Shown here: piece after piece, positions 1 through 9,257 of the stretch
Position numbering within the stretch: the stretch's first letter is position 1
Layout: each line of letters begins with the position of its first letter
Source: Colwellia sp. M166
GTDB lineage: Bacteria; Pseudomonadota; Gammaproteobacteria; Enterobacterales; Alteromonadaceae
Assembly (NCBI RefSeq): GCF_024585285.1
Contig: NZ_CP040755.1
Location: 1,736,001-1,800,000 of the forward strand
Length of the DNA stretch: 64,000 bases
Direction: 5' to 3'
Position numbers and translations under genes: made by a program
The notes under the pieces: model-generated
The model's input: the letters and a program-made list of their open reading frames with translations, nothing else
Database searches by the model: none
Told to the model about the DNA's origin: nothing

Positions 1-1195
1 AAAACATGTAGTTTTACTGATAGAAAAAAACACCGATCAAGCAAATAACACGGTACAGAACCGTCATCAAAAAATACTGAATCAATACCAAGTTAACTAC
101 CTCATTGAGCAACAAGAGATCACTCTACTTAACGAAAAACCTGTAGCCCTGCACGCTTCATTAGCACTATTATTATCCACCAGTGGCTCAACGGGATCGG
201 CTAAATTAGTGAAACTGAGTTATCATAATTTAACCGTAAACACCCAGTCGATATGCCAATACTTACCAATAAAATCAACCGACTGTGTAGTAACCACCCT
301 ACCGTTACACTACAGTTTTGGTTTATCGATATTACACACCCACTTAGCTGTTGGGGCGAAAATCGTATTAACCCAAGCCTCACCGATAGATAAAAGCTTG
401 TGGCAAATCTATAAAGACCACCAACCTAGCTCATTTTATGGTGTACCTTTTAGTTTTGAGTTATTAACTAAGTTACAGCTTAAGCGCTTACCACTAGCTT
501 CAGTGCAATATATGGCACAAGCTGGCGGACAGTTATCAGAAGCCACTTGTCAAAGCGTCAATAATTGGTGCCAAGAGAATAATAAAGCGTTATTTTTAAT
601 GTACGGGCAAACCGAAGCATGTGCCCGTATTGCTTACTTACCGCCGAAAAAAGTTGCGACAAAAAGTGGTTATATAGGTCAAGTTATACCACATGGCGAG
701 TTGGCTATCATCAATAAACAGAATCAGCACGTGACCCTGAGCAATACCGTTGGCGAACTTTGTTATCGAGGTGGCAATGTATTTATCGGTTATGCCGAAA
801 ATGTTAATAGCTTAGCAACGTATGAGGAAATTGATTGGTTACACACCGGTGACTTAGCCGTTGTTGATAATGACGGAGATTATAAGTTAGTCGGCCGTAT
901 TAAACGGATAGTTAAAATCATGGGCAAGCGTATTAGTTTAGATGAAGTTGAAAGACATATCAGGGCGACTACGTCTATTGACTTCGCCATCAGCAATACT
1001 GATGATATGTTGACCTTGTACTATGTTGACTCTGACGCTGAACCAGATACTAAGCAATCACTAAATATTGAAAAGTTGCAACAAGACATCGCTGATTTTT
1101 GTCATATTAATCGCCGATATATAAACCTTAACTGTCGAGCGCTATTGCCGAGAAAATCTAATGGTAAAGTCGACTATATGGCACTGAGTCAATAA
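1..1195 (+). CDS. AMP-dependent acyl-CoA/acyl-ACP ligase family protein, 5' truncated by window edge
   Basis: The frame is already open at base 2, so the gene starts left of the window; about 398 codons are visible. Adenylate-forming (ANL) enzymes activate a carboxylic acid as acyl-AMP. Visible core motifs are the Gly/Ser/Thr-rich A3 loop STSGSTGSAK (about bases 175-205), the A5-like MYGQTEACAR (about 600-630), YRGGNVFIGY, the A8 region HTGDLAVVDNDGDYKLVGRI and a final PRKSNGKVDY supplying the A10 lysine. An ATG at 209 lies after the A3 loop and cannot be the true start. It ends one base before the LuxE-LuxC fusion gene, so the two are probably co-translated: this enzyme would activate an acid that the next protein reduces. 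The substrate cannot be read from sequence. Confidence 0.85.
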   Translation, partial: KHVVLLIEKNTDQANNTVQNRHQKILNQYQVNYLIEQQEITLLNEKPVALHASLALLLSTSGSTGSAKLVKLSYHNLTVNTQSICQYLPIKSTDCVVTTLPLHYSFGLSILHTHLAVGAKIVLTQASPIDKSLWQIYKDHQPSSFYGVPFSFELLTKLQLKRLPLASVQYMAQAGGQLSEATCQSVNNWCQENNKALFLMYGQTEACARIAYLPPKKVATKSGYIGQVIPHGELAIINKQNQHVTLSNTVGELCYRGGNVFIGYAENVNSLATYEEIDWLHTGDLAVVDNDGDYKLVGRIKRIVKIMGKRISLDEVERHIRATTSIDFAISNTDDMLTLYYVDSDAEPDTKQSLNIEKLQQDIADFCHINRRYINLNCRALLPRKSNGKVDYMALSQ

Positions 1196-1196
1196 T

Positions 1197-3473
1197 ATGA
1201 ATGCGCCAACAGAAAAAAACACTGCCTTGACAGACCTAGCGATTTATCAATATTCACATAGCGATAAGCAAACAATATTGGCTGAAAAGCTGTTAGCGTT
1301 AACCAACTATCATCGTGAACACTGTCTATTATACGCACGCTTTATTAATGCTCATTATCCAAATTTAGCCATTAATCATATCAATGACATTCCGCCTTTC
1401 GCTGCACGTCATTTTAAAGAGTATTTATTAGCAAGTATTGCAGAAAAAGATATTTTCAGAACATTGCATTCTTCTGGTACGAGTGGACAAAACTCCCAAA
1501 TAGTACTAGACGCCCAAACAGCGCAACTGCAAAGTACGACATTAGTTAAAATATTACAGCATTGGTTAGGTAAAGCCCGCAGACCTATGTTAATTATTGA
1601 TACTTCAGCCACCTTAAAACAACCTAATGCCATGACAGCTAGAGCGGCAGGCATTCGTGGTTTTGCTATGTTTGGGCGTGACCACTGCTATGCACTGAAC
1701 GAAGATTTGAGCCTAAATACGCAAGCAGTCGTAGATTTTTTCGATAAATATCAACAAACGCCAGTACTCATATTTGGTTTTACCTATATTGTTTGGCAAT
1801 ACTTTATTGATGTGCTAAAACAAAAAAATATTACTGCTCAGTTTTCACATGCTAGCTTATTTCATGGTGGCGGTTGGAAAAAGCTACAAGCACAGGCCGT
1901 TAGCAATAAGGTCTTTAAAGCACAAATAACACAACAGCTCGGTCAGGTAAGTATTCACGACTATTATGGTATGGTCGAACAAACCGGCACTATTCATATA
2001 GAATGTGAGCATGGCTATTTACATACGCCTATTTGGGCCGATGTTATTACACGCAGAGCCAGCGATTTAACTATTGCTGACCATGGCGAGCAAGGGCTCA
2101 TTCAGGTAAATTCAATTATTGCCCAAAGTTATCCTGGGCATGCTTTGCTCACCGAAGACTTAGGCATAATTATTGGTGAAGATACTTGCCCATGTGGCCG
2201 AAAAGGTAAATATTTTCATGTTCATGGCCGTGTACCCAAAGCACAAATAAGAGGTTGTAGTGACACCTTACCAAGCACGAGTAATAATACAGATATTAAT
2301 ATTAACCATGCAAATACGCTAGATTCAGTCGACAATCCCCAATGGCATATCAAAGCCGCTGAGCAAAAAGCAAACTTACCTGTGCCATGGCATAGTGCGT
2401 TAATTGACGAAGTAAGCTTATTTTCAACATTTTTATTAAATAATAGGCAAAGCAAACAGCAACCTGAGTTAGTCGCCCTCGCCTTTTGGTGTCGTAAAGC
2501 TAATTTAGAGAAAATTAAGCAAGATTACATAAGCTTATCACCTGACAATAAACGCCATGCCATAGGTAATGTTTTTCATATTGCGCCCGCCAATGTTGAT
2601 ACAGTATTTTTTTACTCATTACTGCTCTCGGTATTGTCGGGTAATACTAATGTTGTCCGTATTAGTGAGCGCAGTGGCGACATTTGTCGCTTACTGATCA
2701 CGCTATTAAAAACCTTTATAGCAAAAAACAACTCACCGCTATTTTCTCAAATGATCTCAATTGTTGAGTACAACGCTAATAACCTGGCATTAACTAAATC
2801 CTTAAGCCAATGGAGTGATTTTCGCATTATATGGGGCGGTGACTTAGCCATCGAAACAATAAATAAAATAGCCCCTGTAGAGCAGCAAGTTTGTTTTCCC
2901 ACTCGATTTTCAATTGCTGTCATGCACTTAGTCGCAGCAGACGACTTAAATAATTTAGCTAAACAATTTATCGCCGACTTTTTACCATTTCACCAACAAG
3001 CCTGTTCATCACCAAAAGCCTTGTTTTGGCTGAACACCAACACCGCTATACAGCAGCAATTTAAGAATGAACTCATAAGTCAGCTAGAGCAACACCAACA
3101 AAAATTTACCTTAACAGAGCAATCTGAGCGGCAAATAAACTTACAAGAGCTACTATTAGAAAATGATAAATCGATAGTTAGCAATCACTCACATAAACAA
3201 ATAGCAACTATTGAATTCGACACTATCACACCTGTATTAATAGCCAATCATAATGGGAATGGCCTGTTATTAATGCAAAATATAAGTGACTTAAGCGAAT
3301 TACCATTTGATGAAAAACTACAAACGGTCAGTACTTATGGTATTTGCGAAAATGAGTTGTTAGCGTTAAATAATAAACAGTGTAAACGGGTAGTTAACTT
3401 AGGACAGGCACTGACATTTAATCATCTTTGGGATGGTATTAATTTATTAGAAAAAATGACGAAACATAGTTAA
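1197..3473 (+). CDS. LuxE-like acyl-protein synthetase fused to LuxC-like acyl-CoA reductase
   Basis: The 758-residue protein carries two halves of a fatty-acid-reductase system. Residues about 1-360 resemble LuxE/PaaK acyl-protein synthetase, with the loop HSSGTSGQ near residue 91 and a C-terminal GRxPKAQIRGCSDT segment. Residues about 385-750 resemble LuxC, with GNVFHIAPANVDTVFFYS, SGNTNVVRIS and QQACSSPK near residue 602, whose Cys is the likely acyl-thioester nucleophile. In luminous bacteria LuxE and LuxC are separate and make aldehyde for luciferase; no luxA or luxB is seen here. The start is one base after the upstream AMP-ligase stop. Similar fused genes sit in flagellin-modification or O-antigen loci of related marine bacteria (recalled, not checked). 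I infer that it reduces an activated acyl group to an aldehyde for sugar or protein decoration. Confidence 0.85.
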   Translation: MNAPTEKNTALTDLAIYQYSHSDKQTILAEKLLALTNYHREHCLLYARFINAHYPNLAINHINDIPPFAARHFKEYLLASIAEKDIFRTLHSSGTSGQNSQIVLDAQTAQLQSTTLVKILQHWLGKARRPMLIIDTSATLKQPNAMTARAAGIRGFAMFGRDHCYALNEDLSLNTQAVVDFFDKYQQTPVLIFGFTYIVWQYFIDVLKQKNITAQFSHASLFHGGGWKKLQAQAVSNKVFKAQITQQLGQVSIHDYYGMVEQTGTIHIECEHGYLHTPIWADVITRRASDLTIADHGEQGLIQVNSIIAQSYPGHALLTEDLGIIIGEDTCPCGRKGKYFHVHGRVPKAQIRGCSDTLPSTSNNTDININHANTLDSVDNPQWHIKAAEQKANLPVPWHSALIDEVSLFSTFLLNNRQSKQQPELVALAFWCRKANLEKIKQDYISLSPDNKRHAIGNVFHIAPANVDTVFFYSLLLSVLSGNTNVVRISERSGDICRLLITLLKTFIAKNNSPLFSQMISIVEYNANNLALTKSLSQWSDFRIIWGGDLAIETINKIAPVEQQVCFPTRFSIAVMHLVAADDLNNLAKQFIADFLPFHQQACSSPKALFWLNTNTAIQQQFKNELISQLEQHQQKFTLTEQSERQINLQELLLENDKSIVSNHSHKQIATIEFDTITPVLIANHNGNGLLLMQNISDLSELPFDEKLQTVSTYGICENELLALNNKQCKRVVNLGQALTFNHLWDGINLLEKMTKHS

Positions 3474-3484
3474 TTATTTATTTA

Positions 3485-3519
3485 AAAATATAAAATATAA
3501 AATATAAAATATAAAATAT
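3485..3519. repeat. AAAATAT heptamer tandem repeat, 5 copies
   Basis: Five perfect head-to-tail copies of AAAATAT lie just after the LuxE-LuxC stop, in the 245-bp gap between two convergent genes. The rest of the gap has only weak hairpins (for example near 3672-3705) and no clear T-tract terminator. A simple AT repeat such as this can vary in copy number by slippage, but it is not in a coding or obvious promoter position. Confidence 0.85.
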
Positions 3520-3718
3520 TTTCATCAATAGCAAAAGAAATAGTCATTCATAATTTAGTATTTATAAAGCAAGCTTATTGCTAATACTACGTGATTATAT
3601 TCTTCTGCCCAAAAATGCCCTTAAGGAGCTGCTCTATTTCAGCTGTATAATTCATCAATGAAACAGAGCCATTTAAGCGGCTAATTTTCACAATTAAACC
3701 ACTTAAAATGAAAAATAG

Positions 3719-4861
3719 TTAACCCTTATTCTCATAACTATGAATCACATCAGCCCGACTAACCGCCAACCTGATAGCCGGTTTATCACCGATTGCAGTA
3801 ATTTTGTGCCATTTATTCTTTTCGATATACACAATATCACCTTTTTTTACTACGAGCTTTATGTCTTCTATATCCCATTGCCATTCACCATCAACAATAT
3901 ACCACCATTCATTCCAATCAGGGTGGTAATGACGTCGATTGCCCTCACCTGGTAATTGCGATATCAATGTTGCACTATTACTTTCGGAATTGACTAACCG
4001 GTAGCACCACGACCGGCTATTATCCATACTTGAGATTATATTTTTAAGATTAGTTAATGGTAGATTTTCATGTTCAAAATCACTTATATCAATACCATCA
4101 ATTTTTAAAATAGAAGGCACATCAGCTTCGTCAAATTTATCAACTTTCGTTTGATAAAAGCGAGCAGGTGAGTCTTGTTGTTTATTTTTAAGATGAAAAG
4201 CTACTGATTCAGCTAAACGAAAATCTACTTCATTATCAATATCTATCGTAGAAAACCCCTTCAACGGAAAATAAGCAGTTTTTCCGTCCGCACCATGGTA
4301 ACCAAAACCTAAGCGTTCCATATGTTCAATAAAACTAGCTTTACGCCACGCCATTAATGCTGTGGCATAAGAGGCAACGGGCTGCATATCTTGTGACGAT
4401 ATATGAGGCTCTAATTTACTAAAATTCAGCGGATGACCGTCTTTTACACAAGCTATTTGGTGCTCAACCGTAGAAACAAGTGTATCTAATTCGTCTTCGA
4501 GCATTTTTGTAACAAATGCCTGAATTTCTTCGGTCGTGATAAATGGTGAGGTCGGTAATATTTGAACGACAATGTCACCATCAATTGATTGGCAAAATTG
4601 TTGTAAGAATTCATCATTATTTGTTGAGTCTTGCGCTAAGTTTTCCGGCCTTTTAAAAAACTTAGCGCCATATTCTTCTGCTATTTCAGCAAAAATGTCA
4701 GCTTCAGAGTTAATATATACTTCATCAAAAGCAGCAGAATTGACGACTGTTTCCGTGACATAACTAATTAAAGGTCTATCCCCTATTAAACGTAAATTTT
4801 TCTGGTGAATACGTTTACTACCTAGCCTGGCAGGGATCATCGCTATTATTTTTCTTTTCAT
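3719..4861 (-). CDS. CMP-sugar (acylneuraminate-type) cytidylyltransferase with C-terminal cupin domain
   Basis: Residues 1-225 are a NeuA/KdsB-type cytidylyltransferase: the N-terminal IPARLGSKRIHQKN nucleotide-binding motif, VQILPTSPF, and a late STIDIDNEVDF metal/sugar region. Residues about 280-380 form a cupin: RRHYHPDWNEWWYIVDGEW followed by KKGDIVYIEKNKWHKITA gives the His-rich metal-site pattern. Standard NeuA proteins are about 230 residues, so the cupin is an extra domain. It could be a fused epimerase or isomerase acting on the same sugar, or a ligand-sensing domain. The start has a good AGGT Shine-Dalgarno. It is the last gene of a tightly packed - strand set that includes a DHQ-synthase-like cyclase, so the activated compound may not be an ordinary sialic acid. 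Confidence 0.85.
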   Translation of the reverse strand: MKRKIIAMIPARLGSKRIHQKNLRLIGDRPLISYVTETVVNSAAFDEVYINSEADIFAEIAEEYGAKFFKRPENLAQDSTNNDEFLQQFCQSIDGDIVVQILPTSPFITTEEIQAFVTKMLEDELDTLVSTVEHQIACVKDGHPLNFSKLEPHISSQDMQPVASYATALMAWRKASFIEHMERLGFGYHGADGKTAYFPLKGFSTIDIDNEVDFRLAESVAFHLKNKQQDSPARFYQTKVDKFDEADVPSILKIDGIDISDFEHENLPLTNLKNIISSMDNSRSWCYRLVNSESNSATLISQLPGEGNRRHYHPDWNEWWYIVDGEWQWDIEDIKLVVKKGDIVYIEKNKWHKITAIGDKPAIRLAVSRADVIHSYENKG

Positions 4862-4879
4862 TATTTAACCTATTAAATA

Positions 4880-5599
4880 CTACTTACAAGTAAACCCACC
4901 ATCAGCAATGATGTTTTGACCTGTGATATATGAATTTTTGTTAGAACATAAAAAATATGCTACTTCGGCAATTTCGTCAGTGTTGGCTAAGCGTCCTAAT
5001 GGAATGTTTTGTGCGATTTCAAACCTAGCATTCTCATCCAATAACCTGTCGACCATAGGGGTATGCGTTGGCCCTGGTGACAATGTATTCACTAAAATCC
5101 CTGCTGCGGCATGTTCCAATGCTAATGTACGAGATAAAGCTAACAAGCCCGCCTTGCTTGCGCCATATGCACTAGCATTTTCTTTTGATACCGTTGCTGC
5201 AATAGAACTTATCAATAATATTTTACCTTGCTCGCTTTTAGCCATTTTATTTAATATTGTTGGCAAAATTTTCATTGGCGCGGTTAAGTTGATTGCCAAC
5301 GTGTTTTCAATTGCTTGTGCTGTAAGCTTTGTCGAATGCTCAGGTTGATAAACACCAGCATTATTTATAAAAACATCAAGCCGTGCTAATTGATCAATAT
5401 TACGAGTAAACTCAGTTATCGAAAGCGCATCGGTTAAATCTAAAACCAACGGATGATATCGCTCTATCCGTTGCGATGTACTTTTTCTTGTTGTGCCATA
5501 AACAATAAACCCTTCAGCAAGGAATTTATCTCGAATAGCTTTACCAATACCTTGTTCCGCGCCTGTGATTAGCGCAACCTTGGTTTGATTATTTATCAT
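4880..5599 (-). CDS. Short-chain dehydrogenase/reductase
   Basis: A classical SDR of 239 residues with the Rossmann glycine motif TGAEQGIGKA, the NNAGVY structural motif, the catalytic YGASK pair and a C-terminal ITGQNIIADGGF typical of FabG-like SDRs. I chose ATG at 5599 rather than the upstream in-frame TTG at 5611 because GGAG lies 6 nt before the ATG. The gene overlaps the end of the hydroxyacid dehydrogenase by 11 bp, implying translational coupling. It probably oxidises or reduces a hydroxyl/keto group in the CMP-linked sugar or cyclitol made by this gene set. The substrate is unknown. Confidence 0.85.
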   Translation of the reverse strand: MINNQTKVALITGAEQGIGKAIRDKFLAEGFIVYGTTRKSTSQRIERYHPLVLDLTDALSITEFTRNIDQLARLDVFINNAGVYQPEHSTKLTAQAIENTLAINLTAPMKILPTILNKMAKSEQGKILLISSIAATVSKENASAYGASKAGLLALSRTLALEHAAAGILVNTLSPGPTHTPMVDRLLDENARFEIAQNIPLGRLANTDEIAEVAYFLCSNKNSYITGQNIIADGGFTCK

Positions 5600-6521
5600 C
5601 AACGGCTCCAAAAAAATTTACCAATGCCAATATGGCTGCCTCTCCCATCGCATAGGTTGCTTCTGCTGAGTTACCTCCAATATGTGGTGTTGGAATTAAT
5701 GTTGGTAAAGACAGCAATTCAAGATCTTGCGGTGGCTCCTCGCGATATACATCGATTGCCGCTCCTGCAATTGTTTTATTTTGTAATGCTAACTTTAAAG
5801 CTTCTAAATCAACAACTTCTCCGCGAGCAGTATTGATCAAAATAGCACTGCGTTTCATTTTTTGTAAAAAGAGAGAATTCACTAAATTATTGGTTGTGAC
5901 TGTAAGCGGGGTATGCAACGAAATTACATCCGCTTGTTCGATCAATTGCTCTAACGGCACTTGTTCGGCATTTAGCCTTGCACATAGATCAGATTTATCT
6001 ACGATATCGTGCACTAGAATACGACATGAAAAAGGCTTAAGTAATCTCGCAACTTCTGAACCTATATGTCCAAAACCAATGATGCCAATGGTTTTATGAT
6101 AGAGGCTAACACCGCCTTCTTTTTGCCATTTACCTTGCGAGAGATTACAACTCGTTAAATAAAGGTTTCTCAATAACATGAGAGCAAAGCCAATAACCAT
6201 TTCAGCCACAGACTGCTTATTTACTCCTTGAGATAAAAATACAGGTAATCGGGCTTTTTCACATGCAGCAAAGTCAATATTATCGGTTCCCACACCAAAC
6301 TTAGCCACCGCTTTGATATGAGGTACCCTAGATATGACTTGTTCTGATAACTGCTCCATTGCCAATATTACTCCGTCACAATCGGCAAGAAATTCAATAA
6401 ATTCGTTTTCGGATAATAATTTACCGGCATGATTCAATTTATAGCTTGGAAAGTGGGTGGATAATAAACTAATTAACGCTTCGTTTTTTGCGAAGGCTTT
6501 TGAAGTGACAGCAATTTTCAT
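5589..6521 (-). CDS. D-isomer-specific 2-hydroxyacid dehydrogenase (SerA/PGDH-like)
   Basis: The 310-residue protein has the D-2-hydroxyacid dehydrogenase layout: an N-terminal substrate domain with KFGVGTDNIDFAAC, a central NAD-binding IGIIGFGHIGSEVARLL, INTARGEVVD, and a C-terminal IPTPHIGGNSAEA that supplies the catalytic His. Family members interconvert 2-keto and 2-hydroxy acids, as in 3-phosphoglycerate oxidation. It lacks the ACT regulatory domain of full-length SerA. It overlaps its neighbours on both sides (ATGA with the cyclase gene), so it belongs to the same operon and probably acts on a 2-keto or 2-hydroxy acid intermediate there rather than in serine synthesis. Confidence 0.85.
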   Translation of the reverse strand: MKIAVTSKAFAKNEALISLLSTHFPSYKLNHAGKLLSENEFIEFLADCDGVILAMEQLSEQVISRVPHIKAVAKFGVGTDNIDFAACEKARLPVFLSQGVNKQSVAEMVIGFALMLLRNLYLTSCNLSQGKWQKEGGVSLYHKTIGIIGFGHIGSEVARLLKPFSCRILVHDIVDKSDLCARLNAEQVPLEQLIEQADVISLHTPLTVTTNNLVNSLFLQKMKRSAILINTARGEVVDLEALKLALQNKTIAGAAIDVYREEPPQDLELLSLPTLIPTPHIGGNSAEATYAMGEAAILALVNFFGAVDDK

Positions 6522-7600
6522 TTTGATATAAATTTTTGCATTTGTGTAAGGAAATAATGATGAGCTCTTTCAAATTCGAGGACGGTTAAGTTAGTTACTT
6601 TTTCCGCTCCAAATTGTTCGTTATTCAACATTATCATGACCAAATCATCACCGATGCGCTTCTTATCACTTTTCAGTGCCAGCAGCAGCGCTTCCTGGTC
6701 AAAGTATGACACTAATAAATTAACCGAAATATAAGGAAAGTAAAGCCTTTGGTTAATATGCTGATAAAATTCTTTAGAAATACTTCCACGCAACAAGCTA
6801 ACGGTATTAGCAAACACCATGCCGATGATAACTGCGATACCGTGAGGAACTTTATAGTGCGAGCTTGCCTCAAGAGCATGACCAAAACAATGACCATAAT
6901 TAAATAAATTGCGTTTACCTAAATCAAATTCATCTTGTTTTATATAAGACTGTTTTACGGCCAGTGATTGATATATTGCGGGCAAATATTGCTTATTATG
7001 CTTTAACTCTTCCGCTAATTGAGCAATTCTATCCACTGAGACAGTATTAATATCATCCAACATCAAAAATTTGACGATTTCGCCAATACCGCTATTAATG
7101 TCATCTTCAGCTAACGTTGCTAAAAAATTTCCACAAATAAAAATTTGATGAGGTGGATAAAAGCTACCCAGTATATTTTTGTAGTGATCAAAATTCAGTG
7201 ATGTTTTACTACCTACACAGCTATCAGCTTGAGCTAATAATGTCGTAGGAAAAAAACTCCAATGAATGCCACGATATAAGGTTGACGCGACAAATCCAGA
7301 AATATCTTGGATGATCCCTCCCCCAATGCTAACCAGATGCAGATTTCGCTTAAACGGAAATCCGAGTAAAAAACGATAAAGCTCCAAAACGGAGTCTATA
7401 TTTTTGTTTTCCTCAATTGCGTCAATAAAGTAACAACGCTCTGCAGGAATATTATTTAATTCAACGAAATGTTGTTGCAAGTTTTTGTCACAAACAAACA
7501 CCGTTTTTTCATCTTTTATTAAATTAATTAAAGGCGTCAAATCATCAATAAAACTCACGTTATAATCATGAATTTTTGATGCTATTGCCAATGATTTCAT
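6518..7600 (-). CDS. 3-dehydroquinate synthase family sugar-phosphate cyclase
   Basis: A 360-residue protein of the AroB/sugar-phosphate-cyclase family. It has the NAD-binding SIGGGIIQDISGFVAS, the FFPTTLLAQADSCVGSKT region, a GEIVKF segment matching the metal/substrate Glu and Lys, RNLFNYGHCFGHALE with the HxxGH metal site, a further His at VPHG, and a late SDKKRIGDD. These NAD- and Zn-dependent enzymes turn 7-phosphorylated heptulosonates or heptuloses into carbocycles. Its place among a CMP-sugar synthetase, SDRs and an SIS isomerase argues against it being the housekeeping aroB. I cannot decide between a DAHP and a sedoheptulose-7-phosphate substrate from sequence alone. It overlaps the genes on both sides by 4 bp. 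Confidence 0.85.
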   Translation of the reverse strand: MKSLAIASKIHDYNVSFIDDLTPLINLIKDEKTVFVCDKNLQQHFVELNNIPAERCYFIDAIEENKNIDSVLELYRFLLGFPFKRNLHLVSIGGGIIQDISGFVASTLYRGIHWSFFPTTLLAQADSCVGSKTSLNFDHYKNILGSFYPPHQIFICGNFLATLAEDDINSGIGEIVKFLMLDDINTVSVDRIAQLAEELKHNKQYLPAIYQSLAVKQSYIKQDEFDLGKRNLFNYGHCFGHALEASSHYKVPHGIAVIIGMVFANTVSLLRGSISKEFYQHINQRLYFPYISVNLLVSYFDQEALLLALKSDKKRIGDDLVMIMLNNEQFGAEKVTNLTVLEFERAHHYFLTQMQKFISK

Positions 7601-8259
7601 GATAAAAACCCGCCATCAATCGTAACGGCTTCACCGGTCATATATGAGTTATCATCTGAAATCATAAATTTGACTAGCTTTGCTATTTCATTTGGTTCAG
7701 CAAGGCGATTAGCAGGAATAGTAGCAACTATTTCTGTTAATTCATCTTGACTTAAACTTTGTGCTGTTAATTCAGTATTAGTAAAGCCTGGGCAAATAGC
7801 ATTAACCAAAATATTTTGGCTGGCAAACTCTTTAGCCAAAGCTTTGGTATAACCAATAAGGCCAAATTTGCTACCGCTATATAAGGTTCTTTGTGCCTTC
7901 GATATTTGTCCCCAAATTGAACTAATATTAATAACTCGTCCCCATTGTTGGCCTTGCATGTGTGGCAAGCATTGCTGAATAATCAACAGTGGACTTTCAA
8001 GATTTACCGCGTTAAGTAGTTTAATATCTTCGTAAACAATATCTTTTGTCGGTTTAATGATGTTAATTCCCGCACAATTGATCACAACGTCATAGGCTGC
8101 GTCTTGACCAAAGAAATCAGCAATACTTTCAGGTCTTGCAAGGTCTAACATCGAGCGAGTTGGCGCAATAACGTCGTATTGCTGAGTAAGTAATTCATAA
8201 GTGGCTTTGCCAATTCCTCTGCTGGCGCCTGTCAGCAACACCCTTTTATTACGCTTCAT
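7597..8259 (-). CDS. Short-chain dehydrogenase/reductase
   Basis: An SDR of 220 residues from the ATG at 8259, with LLTGASRGIGKA, INCAGIN, the catalytic YSGSK pair and a terminal MTGEAVTIDGGF. A TTG at 8295 in frame would add 12 residues that do not look like an SDR N-terminus, so I use the ATG, which gives a standard MKRNKRVLLTGASRG opening. Ribosome binding signals are weak, but the gene overlaps the end of the Gfo/Idh gene by 11 bp, so coupling is likely. The short pre-start sequence GGTTTTTATCATGAA recurs before the next gene. It is probably a second redox step in the same pathway as the cyclase. Confidence 0.83.
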   Translation of the reverse strand: MKRNKRVLLTGASRGIGKATYELLTQQYDVIAPTRSMLDLARPESIADFFGQDAAYDVVINCAGINIIKPTKDIVYEDIKLLNAVNLESPLLIIQQCLPHMQGQQWGRVINISSIWGQISKAQRTLYSGSKFGLIGYTKALAKEFASQNILVNAICPGFTNTELTAQSLSQDELTEIVATIPANRLAEPNEIAKLVKFMISDDNSYMTGEAVTIDGGFLS

Positions 8260-9256
8260 GATAAAAACCACTTTGTTGGTAAATGTTTTCGACAAGACTC
8301 AGTACATTAAAAGCATCTTGGCTAGTGCCGTTTACTACAGGCTTACCACTTTGTAATGCTGTAATAAACTCCTCTAGCTCGAGCTTCCAACTATCATCAT
8401 TTTCAAACCAAATTACATTTTCCACGGGTTTGCCCATCGCAAAGGTAATATCTTCAAATTCACGCTTTGCTAGCACTAAAGTTTCAGGCGCGTAACTCCT
8501 TGAGTCAGAGAGGATACCATCCAAATTAATAAAACCATTTTCAAAGCACATCTCAAGTAAAAATTTATGACGCCATTGCGTTGCACTTGAATGTAGCGTA
8601 GCAATTAATTGATCACTCTGCAGCGTAACAAAAGCATTATCCTCAACCTCGATATCCCAAAAGGACGTTGATAGTTGACTAGAAATAACGTCAAACTTTC
8701 TATCTAACAAAAAATGAAATAAATCAAGCATGTGGATACCTTGATCCATCAAGATCCCACCTGAAGAGTATTGCTTATAATTACGCCAATTTTTATGATA
8801 ATCAATACTTCCTGCTTTGCCATATACTCCTCTTATCCATAGTGGTTTCCCCATTTCACCGGAATCTATAATTTTTTTAGCTTGTTGGACACTGTAATGC
8901 AGACGATGATTAAAGCCATATTTTAAGGTTAAGCCACTTTCCTCTTCAGCTTTGAGTACTAACGCAAGTTCCTGACAATCTCGTGCTGGTGGCTTTTCAC
9001 AAAAAACATGAATACCTTTATTAAGCGCTTTGATCGTATATTGCGCAGCGACATTATTAAAGGCACATACAAATAGTGCATCAATATCTTGCTCTAGTAA
9101 TTCATCAAACGATGAGCATTTGATAACGGCTTTAGTGACAGGGTCATATTCACCACTTTCATAAGCGGCAACAAGACAAGTGTTTGCATTTTCTATAATT
9201 GAAGCTTCTCGAATTTTTCCCATTTTTCCAAAGCCGGCAATAGCAAATTTAATCAT
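8249..9256 (-). CDS. Gfo/Idh/MocA-family oxidoreductase
   Basis: A 335-residue NAD(P)-dependent sugar/inositol oxidoreductase. The N-terminus IAGFGKMGKIREA is the dinucleotide fold, FCEKPPA is the family EKP motif, and GGILMDQGIHMLDLFHF matches the conserved segment with the active-site Asp/His. Members oxidise or reduce hydroxyls on sugars, nucleotide sugars and cyclitols such as inositol. A GAGGT Shine-Dalgarno precedes the ATG. In a set with a carbocycle-forming enzyme, an inositol-dehydrogenase-like step on a cyclitol is attractive, but that is inference. Confidence 0.87.
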   Translation of the reverse strand: MIKFAIAGFGKMGKIREASIIENANTCLVAAYESGEYDPVTKAVIKCSSFDELLEQDIDALFVCAFNNVAAQYTIKALNKGIHVFCEKPPARDCQELALVLKAEEESGLTLKYGFNHRLHYSVQQAKKIIDSGEMGKPLWIRGVYGKAGSIDYHKNWRNYKQYSSGGILMDQGIHMLDLFHFLLDRKFDVISSQLSTSFWDIEVEDNAFVTLQSDQLIATLHSSATQWRHKFLLEMCFENGFINLDGILSDSRSYAPETLVLAKREFEDITFAMGKPVENVIWFENDDSWKLELEEFITALQSGKPVVNGTSQDAFNVLSLVENIYQQSGFYHEA

Positions 9257-9257
9257 G

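Noticed and set aside
209..1195. ATG at 209 as the start of the AMP-ligase gene
   Set aside because: The same frame is open to base 2 and the essential A3 nucleotide loop lies before 209, so the gene begins left of the window.
6518..7600. Housekeeping aroB
   Set aside because: No aroK or shikimate genes adjoin; it overlaps sugar-redox genes on both sides. A genome-wide search for a second aroB would settle it.
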